64,000 nt of DNA from Saccharothrix sp. NRRL B-16348 (GCF_001280085.1 NZ_LGED01000001.1:360233-424232); one strand, 5' to 3'; counted from the stretch's first letter, positions 1 through 9,399 are shown. Notes: a model not told the origin generated them from the sequence alone. Translations and numbers: made by a program.

Positions 1-1
1 G

Positions 2-50
2 AAGCCGGGCAGGCTTGGCGGACGCTCTTCCCGCCAGGCCTGCCCGGCTT
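2..50. terminator. Hairpin terminator downstream of parB
   Basis: A 20-bp inverted repeat (arms 2-21 and 31-50, one mismatch, 9-nt loop) lies just past the parB stop. It reads equally in both directions and could also end a gene to the left of the window. No coding sequence is visible in bases 1-132. Confidence 0.75.
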
Positions 51-132
51 TGGCCTGCCTGGGGTGCCCGTAAGGGCCCCATGTCAAATCGAGCCGAACA
101 GCACCACCGCACCTAACCCAACCAACCCACAC

Positions 133-1140
133 TCAAACCGAGCCCGAGCCCGACCCCGACCGCTGCCCCTGCCCAGCCTCGGGCGACATGAGCTGAATGA
201 TCCGCTCCAGATCGTCGACGGACCCGAACTCCACCACGATCCGCCCCTTCCGCTGCCCCAACTCCACCTTCACCCGAGTGTCGAAGTTGTCCGACAACCG
301 CTCCGCCAACTCCTGCAACCCCGGCGCCTGCATCGGCTTCCGCCGAACCGCCTTCGCCTTGGCCGGCTCCGCCCCCTTGGCGAGCGTCACCGCTTCCTCG
401 GTCGCCCGAACCGACATCCCCTCGGCCACGATCCGAGCCGCCAGCTCCTCCTGCACCCCGGGGTCCTCGACCCCGAGCAACGCCCGAGCGTGCCCCGCCG
501 ACAGCACCCCGGCCGCCACCCGCCGCTGCACGGGCAGCGGCAGCTTCAGCAGCCGGATCGTGTTGGTCACCACCGGCCGGCTCCGGCCGATCCGGTCGGC
601 CAGCTCCTCGTGCGTCACGCCGAACTCCTCCAGCAGCTGCTGGTAGGCCGACGCCTCTTCCAACGGGTTCAGCTGCACGCGGTGGATGTTCTCCAGCAGC
701 GCGTCACGCAGCATCACGTCGTCGGCCGTGTGCCGGACGATCGCCGGGATCGTCTTCAACCCCGCCAGCTGGGTCGCCCGCCACCGCCGCTCGCCCATGA
801 CGAGCTCGTAGTGGTCCGGCCCGATCGCCCGCACCACGATCGGCTGCATCAGCCCGAACTCGCGGATCGAGTGCTCCAGCTCCCGCAGCGCCTCTTCGTC
901 GAACACCTGCCGCGGCTGCTTCGGGTTCGTTCGAATCGCCGTGACCGGCAGCTCCTGGTACACCGCGCCGGCCACCTCCCCCGTGGGGCCGGGGGAGGGC
1001 GCAGGGGTGGACGCCCCGTTCGACGACCCGTTGGAGCCCGCCCGAGCCGACGACGGCGCCGACGGTGTGCCGGGCGGTGGGCCGCTCGGGATCAGGGCCG
1101 CGAGCCCGCGACCGAGGCCACCCTTGCGCTGTTCCGTCAT
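133..1140 (-). CDS. parB: Chromosome partitioning protein ParB
   Basis: A 335-residue ParB/Spo0J-type CTP-dependent clamp that loads at parS and spreads along origin DNA for segregation with ParA. The start is the ATG at 1140 ([13 protein letters not shown]), because the conserved lysine/glycine-rich ParA-contact peptide begins there; the longer upstream reading frame runs back through parA. A Ser/Pro-rich linker (about 25-58) is followed by the ParB/sulfiredoxin fold (65-160) with the GERR box (117-120) and the ENxHR patch (150-154), a helix-turn-helix near 175-198, and a C-terminal dimerisation region (275-320). The start overlaps the parA stop by 4 bp, so the two genes are translationally coupled. 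The four parS sites recognised by this protein lie 1-2.4 kb upstream. Confidence 0.97.
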   Translation of the reverse strand: MTEQRKGGLGRGLAALIPSGPPPGTPSAPSSARAGSNGSSNGASTPAPSPGPTGEVAGAVYQELPVTAIRTNPKQPRQVFDEEALRELEHSIREFGLMQPIVVRAIGPDHYELVMGERRWRATQLAGLKTIPAIVRHTADDVMLRDALLENIHRVQLNPLEEASAYQQLLEEFGVTHEELADRIGRSRPVVTNTIRLLKLPLPVQRRVAAGVLSAGHARALLGVEDPGVQEELAARIVAEGMSVRATEEAVTLAKGAEPAKAKAVRRKPMQAPGLQELAERLSDNFDTRVKVELGQRKGRIVVEFGSVDDLERIIQLMSPEAGQGQRSGSGSGSV

Positions 1141-2165
1141 GCCGACCCCATCTCCGCGCCGAACTCGGCGATCTCCCGTGCCGCGTCGAGGTAGCTCATC
1201 GCGCCCCGTGAGCCGGGATCGTAGGTGAGCACCGTCTGACCGAATCCTGGTGCCTCGGAGACCTTCACGCTGCGCGGGATCACCGTTTTGAGGACCGTGT
1301 CGCCGAAGTGGCCGCGCACCTCGCTGGTCACCTGGTCGGCCAGCTTCGTGCGGCCGTCGTACATCGTCAGCAGGATCGTGGACACGTTCAGCGTCGGGTT
1401 CAGGTGCGCCTGCACCAGCTCGATGTTGCGCAGCAGCTGTCCCAACCCCTCCAACGCGTAGTACTCGCACTGGATCGGGATCAGCACCTCCTGCGCGGCG
1501 ACCATCGCGTTGACGGTCAGCAGGCCGAGCGACGGCGGGCAGTCGATGAACACGTAGTCCGGCTTGATCGAGTCCAGCGCCTCGGGGCTCAGCGCCTCCT
1601 TCAGCCGCGACTCGCGGGCGACCATCGAGACCAGCTCGATCTCCGCGCCCGCCAGGTCGATGGTGGCCGGCACGCAGTACAGGTTGGGGGACTGGTTGCT
1701 GACCTGAGCCGCCTCGGCCACGGACAGCTCACCGATCAGCACCTCGTACACCGACGGCGTGCCGGAGCGGTGCTCGACGGCCAGCGCCGTGCTCGCGTTG
1801 CCCTGCGGGTCGAGGTCGATGACGAGCACCTTGAGCCCGTGGATGGCGAGTGCGGCGGCCAGGTTCACCGTGCTCGTGGTCTTGCCGACGCCACCCTTCT
1901 GGTTGGCGACCACCATGACCCGGCGACGGTCCGGACGGGGGAGTTGGAGGGAGTCGGGGTGCAGGACGCGGGTGGCGCGTGCCGCTTCTTCCGCGATGGG
2001 GGTCCACACGGTGCTGTCTCCTGCCGGTTCCACGTTGTTGGCCAAGTTCGACTCGGATGCGGGACGGAGCACTTCACCCGCGCCCACCACACCTTCGGGT
2101 TCGGTTTCACGTGAAACACCGGCCGCTTGGAACACCGGTTGCAGGGGGTCGGGGTACACGTTCAC
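1137..2165 (-). CDS. parA: Chromosome partitioning ATPase ParA
   Basis: A 342-residue ParA/Soj Walker ATPase that binds DNA non-specifically and moves ParB-parS complexes. The deviant Walker A (K90-GGVGKTT) is clear, followed by the FIDCPPS Walker B region. The N-terminal 75 residues are a poorly conserved extension, and residues 17-21 (VSRET) are encoded by a perfect parS core, so the segregation site is embedded in the gene. The start is a GTG at 2165 that overlaps the rsmG stop (GTGA). A later start near residue 82 would still leave the ATPase domain intact but would put parS in untranslated leader. Confidence 0.96.
   Translation of the reverse strand: MNVYPDPLQPVFQAAGVSRETEPEGVVGAGEVLRPASESNLANNVEPAGDSTVWTPIAEEAARATRVLHPDSLQLPRPDRRRVMVVANQKGGVGKTTSTVNLAAALAIHGLKVLVIDLDPQGNASTALAVEHRSGTPSVYEVLIGELSVAEAAQVSNQSPNLYCVPATIDLAGAEIELVSMVARESRLKEALSPEALDSIKPDYVFIDCPPSLGLLTVNAMVAAQEVLIPIQCEYYALEGLGQLLRNIELVQAHLNPTLNVSTILLTMYDGRTKLADQVTSEVRGHFGDTVLKTVIPRSVKVSEAPGFGQTVLTYDPGSRGAMSYLDAAREIAEFGAEMGSA
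2104..2117. promoter_or_regulatory. parS: parS site 1 (inside parA)
   Basis: Perfect 14-bp palindrome GTTTCACGTGAAAC, the core of the bacterial parS consensus. It falls in the parA coding sequence and encodes VSRET. Confidence 0.95.
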
Positions 2166-2839
2166 CGATCCTTCCTTCTGCGACGCGCGCCTTCACGGCG
2201 GCTCGCCTGCTCATCGCGCTCCACGAGCACGACCGTCGTCGGCAGTTCGAGTACTTCGCCACCGCAGGTGATGACGCGCGGCCGGATCCCTCCGGCCCGG
2301 CGCACCGCCTCGGCGTCGCGTTCCAGTTCTTCCGCGGCGCTCTCACCCTTGAGAGCCACCAGACGTCCACCCGGCCGGAGCAGCGGCAGGCACCACCGCG
2401 TCAGCCGTTCCAACGGAGCCACGGCACGAGCCGTCACGACGTCGCTGTCGGACAACTGCTCGCGCACCGGTCCTTCCTCGGCCCGCCCTCGGACCACGGT
2501 GACCTTCAACCCGAGCGCCTCGACGCACTCGGTCAGCCACGCCACCCGCCGTGCCATCGGCTCCAGGAGCGTGAGGTCGAGATCCGGCCGCGCGATCGCC
2601 AGGGGGATGCCCGGCAGGCCCGCGCCCGAGCCTACGTCCACGACCCGTGAACCTTGGGGAAGCAGCTCCGCCACGACGGCCGAGTTGAGGATGTGGCGCT
2701 CCCAGAGCCGGTCGGCCTCCCGCGGGCCGATGAGCCCGCGTTCGACGCCGTGCTCGGTGAGCAGTGCCGTGAAGGCGACCGCCTTGTCGTAGTGGTCACC
2801 GAAGACCTTCTTCGCGCGGTCTTCCACCTCTGCGGCCAT
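2162..2839 (-). CDS. rsmG: 16S rRNA (guanine-527-N7)-methyltransferase RsmG
   Basis: A 225-residue SAM-dependent methyltransferase that makes m7G527 of 16S rRNA; loss is known in other bacteria to give low-level streptomycin resistance. The RsmG start region (ADRLWERHILNS) and the SAM-binding motif VVDVGSGAGLPGIPLA (about 66-81) are visible. The C-terminus ends in a basic tail ([12 protein letters not shown]). The ATG at 2839 sits 15 bp from parS site 2, and the stop overlaps the parA GTG, giving an rsmG-parA-parB operon as is usual near actinobacterial origins. Confidence 0.96.
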   Translation of the reverse strand: MAAEVEDRAKKVFGDHYDKAVAFTALLTEHGVERGLIGPREADRLWERHILNSAVVAELLPQGSRVVDVGSGAGLPGIPLAIARPDLDLTLLEPMARRVAWLTECVEALGLKVTVVRGRAEEGPVREQLSDSDVVTARAVAPLERLTRWCLPLLRPGGRLVALKGESAAEELERDAEAVRRAGGIRPRVITCGGEVLELPTTVVLVERDEQASRREGARRRRKDR

Positions 2840-2854
2840 GTCTCCGTCCGGGAC

Positions 2855-2868
2855 GTTTCACGTGAAAC
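2855..2868. promoter_or_regulatory. parS: parS site 2 (upstream of rsmG)
   Basis: Perfect GTTTCACGTGAAAC palindrome in the 165-bp gap between the NUDIX gene and rsmG, 15 bp upstream of the rsmG ATG. ParB loading here could influence rsmG-parAB transcription (inference). Confidence 0.95.
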
Positions 2869-3001
2869 CACACCAGACGCCGGCGGCGGCCGGGTGTGGG
2901 CGATGGGGTTGGGCGTCTCGCCAAGGAGGCGATGAGCCCCACGAGATGTGCCGGTCCCCACTATGACGGATCACCCCGGCGACACGCCAAATCGGAGTCG
3001 C

Positions 3002-3015
3002 GTTTCACGTGAAAC
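3002..3015. promoter_or_regulatory. parS: parS site 3 (overlaps NUDIX stop)
   Basis: Perfect GTTTCACGTGAAAC palindrome overlapping the last codons of the NUDIX gene; the TGA stop at 3005-3007 is part of the site. Confidence 0.95.
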
Positions 3016-3463
3016 TTTCAATCCGACCGTCCTTCGGCAGCACCCGGAGGAGTTCCAACGCGTAGTCGACCGACTCGACGTGATCCAGCGCCGGCACGTC
3101 CTCCAGCGGGAACCACGCCGCCTGGTCCGTGCTCCCGCCGATCTCGAACGTCAACTCGCCGCCGACGACGTGCGCCTCGTACATGATCCGGATGCGGTGG
3201 TAGTCGACCTCGACCCCGTTCCGCACCATCGGGCCGTAGACGTTCTGGATGCCGAGCAGCCGGTCCACCTCCGCCCGGTAGCCGGTCTCCTCGAACACCT
3301 CCCGCACCACCGCGTCGTACGGGTCCTCACCGTGGTCGAGCCCGCCGCCGGGCAGGATCCACCTCGGCCGGTCCGGCCCGAGCCAACGTGAGAGCAGCAT
3401 CCGGCCGTCTTCGATGATCACGGCGTAGGCGGCGACGCGGAGGTTCCGGATGATCTCAGTCAT
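3005..3463 (-). CDS. NUDIX hydrolase
   Basis: A 152-residue NUDIX family pyrophosphohydrolase acting on a nucleoside diphosphate linked to another moiety; the substrate cannot be told from sequence. The NUDIX box GX5EX7REUXEEXGU is complete (GGLDHGEDPYDAVVREVFEETGY, split here only for display: it starts near residue 40 and carries the REVFEE core). It starts with ATG at 3463, ten bases from parS site 4, and is divergent from the phosphatase-methyltransferase gene. Its stop codon is inside parS site 3, so this short gene is bracketed by two parS sites. Confidence 0.88.
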   Translation of the reverse strand: MTEIIRNLRVAAYAVIIEDGRMLLSRWLGPDRPRWILPGGGLDHGEDPYDAVVREVFEETGYRAEVDRLLGIQNVYGPMVRNGVEVDYHRIRIMYEAHVVGGELTFEIGGSTDQAAWFPLEDVPALDHVESVDYALELLRVLPKDGRIESFT

Positions 3464-3472
3464 CCCGCGACC

Positions 3473-3486
3473 GTTTCACGTGAAAC
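3473..3486. promoter_or_regulatory. parS: parS site 4 (divergent intergenic)
   Basis: Perfect GTTTCACGTGAAAC palindrome in the short gap between the divergent NUDIX gene and the phosphatase-methyltransferase gene. Confidence 0.95.
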
Positions 3487-3509
3487 ACGACGAGGGGAAG
3501 GGGATTGGG

Positions 3510-4496
3510 ATGTACACGATCAGACCGGGCGTGCTGAGCACGATGGGGCACCCCCACAGCCTGGAGCACATCGTCGACCTGGCGGCGGCCGGCGTGGAGG
3601 TGATCGTGTGCGCCCTCACCGAGACGGAACTGGCCGAGCTCGACCTCACCGACGAGCCCGACGCCGCGAGCGACGCCGGCATCGCCTTCCACTGGCTGCC
3701 GATCCCGGACTTCGGCGTCCCGGCCGCCGCCCCGGACCTCGACCCGGTGCTCGGCCACATGCGCGCGGGCCGGCACGTGGTGGTCCACTGCTGGGGCGGC
3801 ATCGGCCGCTCGTCCCTGCTCGCCGGCGCGCTCCTCGTCCTGGACGGCGCGTCACCCGAAGCGGCGTGGCAGGCGATCTCCGAGGCACGTGAGCGGAACG
3901 TCCCCGAGACCGACGAGCAGCGCGCGTGGCTGACCACGTTCGCCCAAGCCCGGTTCTGGGACGCCCGAGCCGCGACGTTCGACGAGGACGCCGACCACGG
4001 GCTGCACGACCCGGCCGTCCGCCGGGCGTGGGCCGACGTGCTCCTCCCGCGACTCCCGCCCGCCCCCGCCGCGGTGGTCGACCTCGGCTGCGGCACGGGC
4101 AGCCTCACCGCGCTGCTCGCCGAAGCCGGCTACCACGCAAGCGGGCTCGACCTCTCCGAGCGGATGCTCGCGGTGGCCCGCACCAAGGCGCCCGGCATCG
4201 ACTTCCGCCAAGGCGACGCGTCGAACCCGCCGTACCCACCCGGCAGCTTCGACGTGGTCCTCGCCCGGCACGTCCTCTGGGCGCTGCCCGACCCGGCCGC
4301 CGCGCTCGACCGGTGGCGCGCGCTCCTCAAGCCGAACGGCCGCCTGATCCTGATCGAGGGCCGCTGGTCCACCGGCGCCGGCCTCACCGCGGCCGAGTGC
4401 GTGGCGCTGCTGGGGGAGGGCGACGTCCACCCGCTCACCGACCCGACCCTCTGGGGCCGCGAGATCACCGACGAGCGCTACCTGGTCCAGTCGTAG
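3510..4496 (+). CDS. Fusion of a cysteine phosphatase domain and a SAM methyltransferase
   Basis: A 328-residue two-domain protein. Residues 1-150 resemble dual-specificity/tyrosine phosphatases: the P-loop HCWGGIGRS carries Cys94 and Arg100 (CX5R), and Asp67 in IPDFGVP is a candidate general acid. Residues 150-328 are a class I methyltransferase with a FDEDADHGL start, motif VVDLGCGTG (189-197) and a following acidic residue in SGLDLSERM. The ATG at 3510 is preceded by a GGGGAAGGGG stretch; an in-frame ATG at 3450 would translate through parS site 4 and is less likely. The substrates are unknown. It is the only plus-strand gene among the minus-strand genes from parB to rpmH. Each domain is common alone in actinomycetes; the fusion is the odd part. 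Confidence 0.82.
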   Translation: MYTIRPGVLSTMGHPHSLEHIVDLAAAGVEVIVCALTETELAELDLTDEPDAASDAGIAFHWLPIPDFGVPAAAPDLDPVLGHMRAGRHVVVHCWGGIGRSSLLAGALLVLDGASPEAAWQAISEARERNVPETDEQRAWLTTFAQARFWDARAATFDEDADHGLHDPAVRRAWADVLLPRLPPAPAAVVDLGCGTGSLTALLAEAGYHASGLDLSERMLAVARTKAPGIDFRQGDASNPPYPPGSFDVVLARHVLWALPDPAAALDRWRALLKPNGRLILIEGRWSTGAGLTAAECVALLGEGDVHPLTDPTLWGREITDERYLVQS

Positions 4497-4579
4497 CCGC
4501 CCAACCCCACCCGCACCCGCCGACCCGCACCCGCCACCCACAGCCCCGACCGACCGCACCCACCACCCGACCCCACCGA

Positions 4580-4622
4580 CCACAACGGCCCCGATCCCAC
4601 CAGGGGACCGGGGCCGTTGTGG
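4580..4622. terminator. Bidirectional hairpin terminator
   Basis: Perfect 14-bp inverted repeat (4580-4593 and 4609-4622) between two convergent genes, the fusion gene ending at 4496 and khpB ending at 4642. Confidence 0.85.
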
Positions 4623-4641
4623 CACTTCGCTCAAGCCCGGC

Positions 4642-5184
4642 TCAGGGCTTCGGCAGCACCACCACGCGGCGCTGCGGCTCCTCGCCCTCGCTCTCGCTGT
4701 GCACGCCCGCCACGGCGGCGACGGCGTCGTGCACGACCTTCCGCTCGAACGGGGTCATCGGGTGCAGCCGCACCTTCTCACCCGTCGCCACCACCTTCTC
4801 GGCCGTCGTCCGCCCGAGGTCGGCGAGTTCGGCACGCCGTCCGGCGCGCCACCCGGCGATGTCCAGCATGAGGCGGCTCCGCACGCCCGTCTCCTGCTGC
4901 ACGGCGAGCCGGGTCAGCTCCTGCAACGACTCCAGGACCGTGCCGCGGGGACCGACCAGCTTCTCCAGGTCGTCACCGCCGTCGATGCTCACGATCGCCC
5001 GACCCGCCTCGACGTCGAGGTCGATGTCGCCGTCGTAGTCGAGCAGGTCCAACAACCGCTCGAGGTAGTCCCCGGCGATGTCGCCCTCCTGGACGAGCAG
5101 GTCCTCCGAACTCCCCGAGCGCGCCGGCGGAACCTTGTCGGCCTCCGGTGCGTCCACGTCGGCCGCCTGCAACGTCTCCGACAC
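4642..5184 (-). CDS. khpB: KH/R3H RNA-binding protein KhpB (Jag)
   Basis: A 180-residue Jag/KhpB protein that binds RNA, typically with KhpA, and affects division and cell-wall synthesis in Gram-positive bacteria. A variable acidic N-terminus is followed by a KH domain with the GxxG loop GPRG (near 80) and a C-terminal R3H domain with RKVVHDAVA and the SESEGEEPQRRVVV tail. It sits immediately downstream of yidC (18-bp gap), the standard yidC-jag order. Confidence 0.93.
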   Translation of the reverse strand: MSETLQAADVDAPEADKVPPARSGSSEDLLVQEGDIAGDYLERLLDLLDYDGDIDLDVEAGRAIVSIDGGDDLEKLVGPRGTVLESLQELTRLAVQQETGVRSRLMLDIAGWRAGRRAELADLGRTTAEKVVATGEKVRLHPMTPFERKVVHDAVAAVAGVHSESEGEEPQRRVVVLPKP

Positions 5185-5202
5185 GATGTCTCCTCTCCAG
5201 GG

Positions 5203-6288
5203 TCAACGACGCTTCTTGTTGCCCTGCTTCTTGCTTGGGGATCGGTCTGGGCTCAGACCGGGAATCTCGGTGGACGGCTTCGCGGTCGGCGTGGACCCGC
5301 TGGCGTCCGGTGTGGTCTTGCCGTCGTCGGCGGCGTCGGCAGGCTGGTCGCCCGCGGACTGGGCGCCTGCGGACTGGGTGCCCGCCGGCTTGCGCTGCGG
5401 CTGCGGCTTCTGACCGGGCTTCGGCTTGGTCGCGGGCTTCACGCCCGGCTTCGGCGCGAGCGCCGACCGCTGCGCGGTGGCCTCGACCTTCTTCGCCTCT
5501 TCCTCGCGGTCGATGCGGTGGTACACGATGTACTGCTGGCCCAGCGTCCAGGCGTTGTTGCTCAGCCAGTAGAGCAGGATCGCGATGGGGAAGAACAGGC
5601 CACCGACGAGCACGCCCAGCGGGAAGATGTAGAGCGTCAGCTTGTTCATGATCGCGGTCTGCGGGTTGTCCGCCGCGGCCTGCGTCTGCCGGGCCACCGA
5701 GTGGCGCGCGGTGAAGTGCGTCGCGATCGAGGCGATGATCATCAACGGGATGGCGACGTACAGCACCGCGTTGCGGCTGGTGCCGAAGTCCGTCAACGAC
5801 GGCTGGCTCGGGTCGTCCCACGGCATCGTGATGAACGTCGACAGGTTCGCGCCGAACAGCTTCGCGTTGACGAACGACTCCACGCCCTGGGCGTCGAAGA
5901 AGTAGACCTCGCCCCAGCCGGGCTTGAACGAGCGCAGCACGTGGAACAGGCCGATGAACACCGGGATCTGCACCAGCATCGGCAGGCAGCCGCCCAGCGG
6001 GTTGACGCCGTGCTCCGACTGGAGCTTCTGCATCTCCTGCGCCTGGCGCTGCTTGTCGTTCGCGTACTTCTTCTTGATCTTCTGCAGCTCCGGGGCGAAC
6101 TCCTGCATCTTGCGCATGGAGCGGACCTGGCCGACGAACGGCTTGAACAGGATCGCGCGCAGCGTGAAGACGAGGAACACCACGGCCAGGGCCCACGCGA
6201 ACCCGCTCGACTCGCCGAAGACGTGGCCGAACACCCAGTGCCAACACCACAGGATGAAGGACACCGGGTAGTAGATGAAGTTGAGCAC
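5203..6288 (-). CDS. yidC: Membrane protein insertase YidC
   Basis: A 361-residue YidC/Oxa1 insertase that folds and inserts membrane proteins with or without Sec. Hydrophobic segments occur near residues 5-22, 30-55, 100-120, 165-190 and 205-245, matching the five-helix Gram-positive form without the large periplasmic domain. An Arg in the groove region (KPFVGQVRSMRKM) and a conserved PVFIGLFHVLRSF stretch support the call. The C-terminal 115 residues are a Lys/Pro/Gln/Ala-rich cytoplasmic tail ending KKQGNKKRR, likely a ribosome-contact tail. The gene is 3 bp downstream of yidD. Confidence 0.95.
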   Translation of the reverse strand: MLNFIYYPVSFILWCWHWVFGHVFGESSGFAWALAVVFLVFTLRAILFKPFVGQVRSMRKMQEFAPELQKIKKKYANDKQRQAQEMQKLQSEHGVNPLGGCLPMLVQIPVFIGLFHVLRSFKPGWGEVYFFDAQGVESFVNAKLFGANLSTFITMPWDDPSQPSLTDFGTSRNAVLYVAIPLMIIASIATHFTARHSVARQTQAAADNPQTAIMNKLTLYIFPLGVLVGGLFFPIAILLYWLSNNAWTLGQQYIVYHRIDREEEAKKVEATAQRSALAPKPGVKPATKPKPGQKPQPQRKPAGTQSAGAQSAGDQPADAADDGKTTPDASGSTPTAKPSTEIPGLSPDRSPSKKQGNKKRR

Positions 6289-6291
6289 TAG

Positions 6292-6564
6292 CTACTCCTC
6301 GGCAGGAAGGTCGGGGACCGCGTTTCGCCTCGGCGGAACCGGGTCCAGGCCACCAGGGTGCCAGGGTCCGCAGCGACCCAGCCGGCGCAGGGTCAGCCAG
6401 GAACCGCGCAGCGCACCGTGGACGGTCAACGCCTCCACCGCGTACGCACTGCAACTCGGGTGGAAACGGCAGGTCGGGGGCAGCGCCGGTGAGATGAACT
6501 TCCGGTAGAAGCGCACCGGTAGCAGCAGCGCCCGAACGACGGGGCTCACCTGGACGGTCGTCAT
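6292..6564 (-). CDS. yidD: Membrane protein insertion efficiency factor YidD
   Basis: A 90-residue member of the YidD family, a small membrane-associated protein that assists YidC. The hallmark [15 protein letters not shown] and the [17 protein letters not shown] stretch are present. It overlaps rnpA by 4 bp, giving the classic rpmH-rnpA-yidD-yidC order. Confidence 0.95.
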   Translation of the reverse strand: MTTVQVSPVVRALLLPVRFYRKFISPALPPTCRFHPSCSAYAVEALTVHGALRGSWLTLRRLGRCGPWHPGGLDPVPPRRNAVPDLPAEE

Positions 6565-6902
6565 CGCAGCACCTTGTGCAGCGCCGCGTCGAGGTCACGG
6601 CCGAGCTCGGCGCTGTCCGCATCGGCTGACGGTGCCAACGCGCGCACGACCAGCGAAGTTCCGGGCGGCAGCACGTCGAGCCGCTCCCGCACCACGTGGC
6701 GGAGCCTGCGGCTCACCCGGTGCCTGACCACGGAGTTGCCCACGGCCTTGCTCACGACGAAGCCCACCTTGGACGGGTCCAAGGTGGGCTGCGCCGACTT
6801 CAGGACGTGCACCACCAGCCGGGACCGGCCGGCCCGGCGGCCTCGGCGGACCACCAGGCCGAAGTCCTGGCTGCGGGTCAGCCGGTTGGCCGCGGGTAGC
6901 AC
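6561..6902 (-). CDS. rnpA: Ribonuclease P protein component
   Basis: A 113-residue RNase P protein that helps the catalytic RNA trim tRNA 5' leaders. The start GTG at 6902 ([14 protein letters not shown]) matches the family N-terminus; the longer frame to 7016 reads through rpmH. The RNR-type basic helix is seen in [19 protein letters not shown]. There are 13 nt between the rpmH stop and this start. Confidence 0.95.
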   Translation of the reverse strand: MLPAANRLTRSQDFGLVVRRGRRAGRSRLVVHVLKSAQPTLDPSKVGFVVSKAVGNSVVRHRVSRRLRHVVRERLDVLPPGTSLVVRALAPSADADSAELGRDLDAALHKVLR

Positions 6903-6915
6903 GGCGCTGCGGCGA

Positions 6916-7059
6916 TCAGGCGGACAGCTGCGTGCGGCCCTTGCCCCGGCGCGCGGCCAGGATGGCGCGACCGGCGCGGGTGCGCATGCGCAGCCGGAAC
7001 CCGTGCGTCTTCGCACGGCGACGGTTGTTGGGCTGGAAGGTGCGCTTACCCTTGCTCAC
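6916..7059 (-). CDS. rpmH: 50S ribosomal protein L34
   Basis: A 47-residue L34, nearly all basic, with the invariant [20 protein letters not shown] core. The start is the GTG at 7059; an upstream in-frame ATG would add 19 residues not seen in the family. It is the first gene of the minus-strand rpmH-rnpA-yidD-yidC-khpB operon and is divergent from dnaA. Confidence 0.97.
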   Translation of the reverse strand: MSKGKRTFQPNNRRRAKTHGFRLRMRTRAGRAILAARRGKGRTQLSA

Positions 7060-7525
7060 GGTCGGACTCCCGGTGCTTAACTGCCAAGCAGGTCTGTGGT
7101 TGTCCCCAGCGATCAAGCCTTAGGCGCGCGAAAAGCACCCCACGCAAGCGGGAGACGCTTACGAGGGTACGCAGCCCCGGGGGCGCGGTTCAAATCGGGG
7201 TCGCACCCGGGGCGCGGGCGGCGGCGTTCCAGGCCCGGAAAAGGGTTGCGCGGCCGTACGCCTTGTGGCAGGGCCCGCACCTTGTTAGCGTGCTGCCTTC
7301 GCGGGTGATGCGGGTTGACGCGGGCCGGGCTGCACGAGGGACGACAAGCCCCCGCCACGCCGGCCGCAGGTGCTCGGGAGCAACGGGGGGATCCGCTGCG
7401 TTCCGAGCCGCGTTCGTGCACAGTTGTGGATAACTCTGTGGATGCCTCTATTCTCCGTGTCCACGTCGTGGAAGTTCCCCGGGGACTGACCGCGGAGCCG
7501 TCACCGAGGGGAGGGGAGCGCGGAG
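7060..7525. promoter_or_regulatory. rpmH-dnaA divergent intergenic region
   Basis: A 466-bp non-coding gap between divergently transcribed rpmH and dnaA. It must hold promoters for both. The dnaA side carries a DnaA box and a candidate -10 element, listed separately. The rest is GC-rich with no convincing ORF. Confidence 0.7.
7425..7454 (+). promoter_or_regulatory. Candidate dnaA promoter with DnaA box
   Basis: TGTGGATAA at 7425-7433 is a perfect reverse-complement DnaA box (TTATCCACA), followed at 7437-7445 by the weaker TGTGGATGC. A TATTCT element at 7449-7454 lies 72 bases upstream of the dnaA start and could be a -10; a -35 (TTGTGG, 7424-7429) would overlap the DnaA box at 19-bp spacing. 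This arrangement suggests autorepression by DnaA, as known for other dnaA promoters. Confidence 0.6.
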
Positions 7526-9085
7526 GTGTCCGACCACCAGGCCGATCTGGGTCTCGTGTGGGAGCAGGTCGTGCAGGAGCTCGCAGCCAGCACGTTGTCT
7601 CCCCAACAGCGCGCCTGGATGCGCGTGACCCGACCCATCGGGCTGCTCGACGGGACCGCGCTGCTCGCCGCGCCGAGTGACTTCGCCAAGGAAGCCATCG
7701 AGCGCGCGCTGCGCGAGCCCATCACCGCCGCCCTGTCCCGCCGTCTCGGCCGGGCCGTCTCGCTGGCGGTGAAGGTCGACTCGCCCGATCCGCCGACGGC
7801 GCAGATCCCGGTGCCCGTCCCCGTGCCCGGACCGGTCCCCGGACCGCCGCCCGGCGCCGTGCCCATCAACGGCGTGCCCGCCTTCGAGGCGGAGACCGAG
7901 GGCGACACCGAGGGCGAAGGCGAAGAGGTCGACGAGGAGGGCGAGGCGCTCGCCGCCGTCACCGAGATCTGGCCCACGTTCAGCGGTGGTCACGCCGCGC
8001 CGAGCGGCACGCCGTACACCCGGCCGGCCAATCCCGCGTCCTCGCAGACGAGGCTGAACGAGAAGTACAACTTCGACACGTTCGTCATCGGCGCGTCCAA
8101 CCGCTTCGCGCACGCCGCCGCGGTGGCCGTCGCCGAGGCGCCCGCCCGCGCGTACAACCCCCTGTTCATCTGGGGCGAGTCCGGGCTGGGCAAGACGCAC
8201 CTGCTGCACGCGGTCGGGCACTACGCGCAGCGGCTGTTCCCCGGCATGCGCGTGCGGTACGTGTCGACCGAGGAGTTCACCAACGACTTCATCAACTCCC
8301 TGCGCGACGACCGGAAGGTCGCCTTCCAACGCCGGTACCGGGACATCGACGTGCTGCTGGTCGACGACATCCAGTTCCTGGAGGGCAAGGAAGGCACGCA
8401 GGAGGAGTTCTTCCACACCTTCAACACCCTGCACAACGCGAACAAGCAGATCGTGGTGTCCTCCGACCGGCCGCCCAAGCGGCTGGAGACGTTGGAGGAC
8501 CGGCTGCGGACGCGGTTCGAGTGGGGCCTGATCACCGACATCCAGCCGCCCGAGCTGGAGACGCGCATCGCCATCCTGCGGAAGAAGGCCGCGCAGGACC
8601 GCCTGGCCGCGCCCGCCGAGGTGCTGGAGTTCATCGCGGCCCGGATCGAGCGGAACATCCGCGAGCTGGAAGGCGCCCTGATCCGGGTGACGGCGTTCGC
8701 GTCGCTGAACCGGCAGCCGGTCGACGTCCAGCTGGCCGAGATCGTGCTGCGCGACCTCATCCCCGACTCCCACGCGCCGGAGATCACCGCGCCGACGATC
8801 ATGGCGGTGACGGCGGAGTTCTTCTCCGTGTCGATCGACGACCTGTGCGGTCCGGGCAAGACCAAGGTGCTGGCGCAGGCGAGGCAGATCTCCATGTACC
8901 TGTGCCGCGAGCTGACGGACCTGTCGCTGCCGAAGATCGGCCAGACGTTCGGCGGCCGTGACCACACGACGGTCATGCACGCGGACAAGAAGATCCGCAA
9001 GGAGATGGCCGAGCGCCGCCGGGTGTACGAGCAAGTGCAGGAGCTGACCTCGCGCATCAAGCAGCGCGCCCGCCACACCCCCTGA
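7526..9085 (+). CDS. dnaA: Chromosomal replication initiator DnaA
   Basis: A 519-residue AAA+ initiator that binds DnaA boxes and opens oriC. Domain I (1-95) is followed by a long Pro/Gly/Glu-rich domain II (about 95-180), typical of actinomycetes. The AAA+ domain has Walker A GESGLGKT (217-224), Walker B LLVDDIQF, and a C-terminal helix-turn-helix domain with the DnaA signature [15 protein letters not shown] near 475-490. The GTG start at 7526 is preceded by GAGGGGAG. Translation begins 72 bases after the candidate -10 element. Confidence 0.98.
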   Translation: MSDHQADLGLVWEQVVQELAASTLSPQQRAWMRVTRPIGLLDGTALLAAPSDFAKEAIERALREPITAALSRRLGRAVSLAVKVDSPDPPTAQIPVPVPVPGPVPGPPPGAVPINGVPAFEAETEGDTEGEGEEVDEEGEALAAVTEIWPTFSGGHAAPSGTPYTRPANPASSQTRLNEKYNFDTFVIGASNRFAHAAAVAVAEAPARAYNPLFIWGESGLGKTHLLHAVGHYAQRLFPGMRVRYVSTEEFTNDFINSLRDDRKVAFQRRYRDIDVLLVDDIQFLEGKEGTQEEFFHTFNTLHNANKQIVVSSDRPPKRLETLEDRLRTRFEWGLITDIQPPELETRIAILRKKAAQDRLAAPAEVLEFIAARIERNIRELEGALIRVTAFASLNRQPVDVQLAEIVLRDLIPDSHAPEITAPTIMAVTAEFFSVSIDDLCGPGKTKVLAQARQISMYLCRELTDLSLPKIGQTFGGRDHTTVMHADKKIRKEMAERRRVYEQVQELTSRIKQRARHTP

Positions 9086-9399
9086 GTGCGCAAACGCTTG
9101 CGCCTTCCAGTCCGCCACCGCGCTTGGACACGTTCGGGTTGACCCCGTCCGTCCAGGCGCGGTGTCGCGTTTGAGCCGAACCGAGTGGCGCCTCTCCGCT
9201 GACCGCTCTCCAGTTCCCATGACCCGACCCGGCACGGCGGGCATCCCCACGGCACCCCCAGCGCGCCACCACGGGCATCCCCAACGGCACCCCTCCCGGC
9301 ATCCCTGGCACGCCCCACGGCTCCGCCCGACGGACCGGCCGACGGCATCGGGCCGTCCTCGAAGCGCGCGCCCGGCCGGGTCGCGTTCCGCTCCTCCTC

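Noticed and set aside
3450..3509. Upstream ATG for the phosphatase-methyltransferase gene
   Set aside because: It would translate parS site 4 and lacks a good ribosome-binding site; ATG at 3510 fits the domain start.
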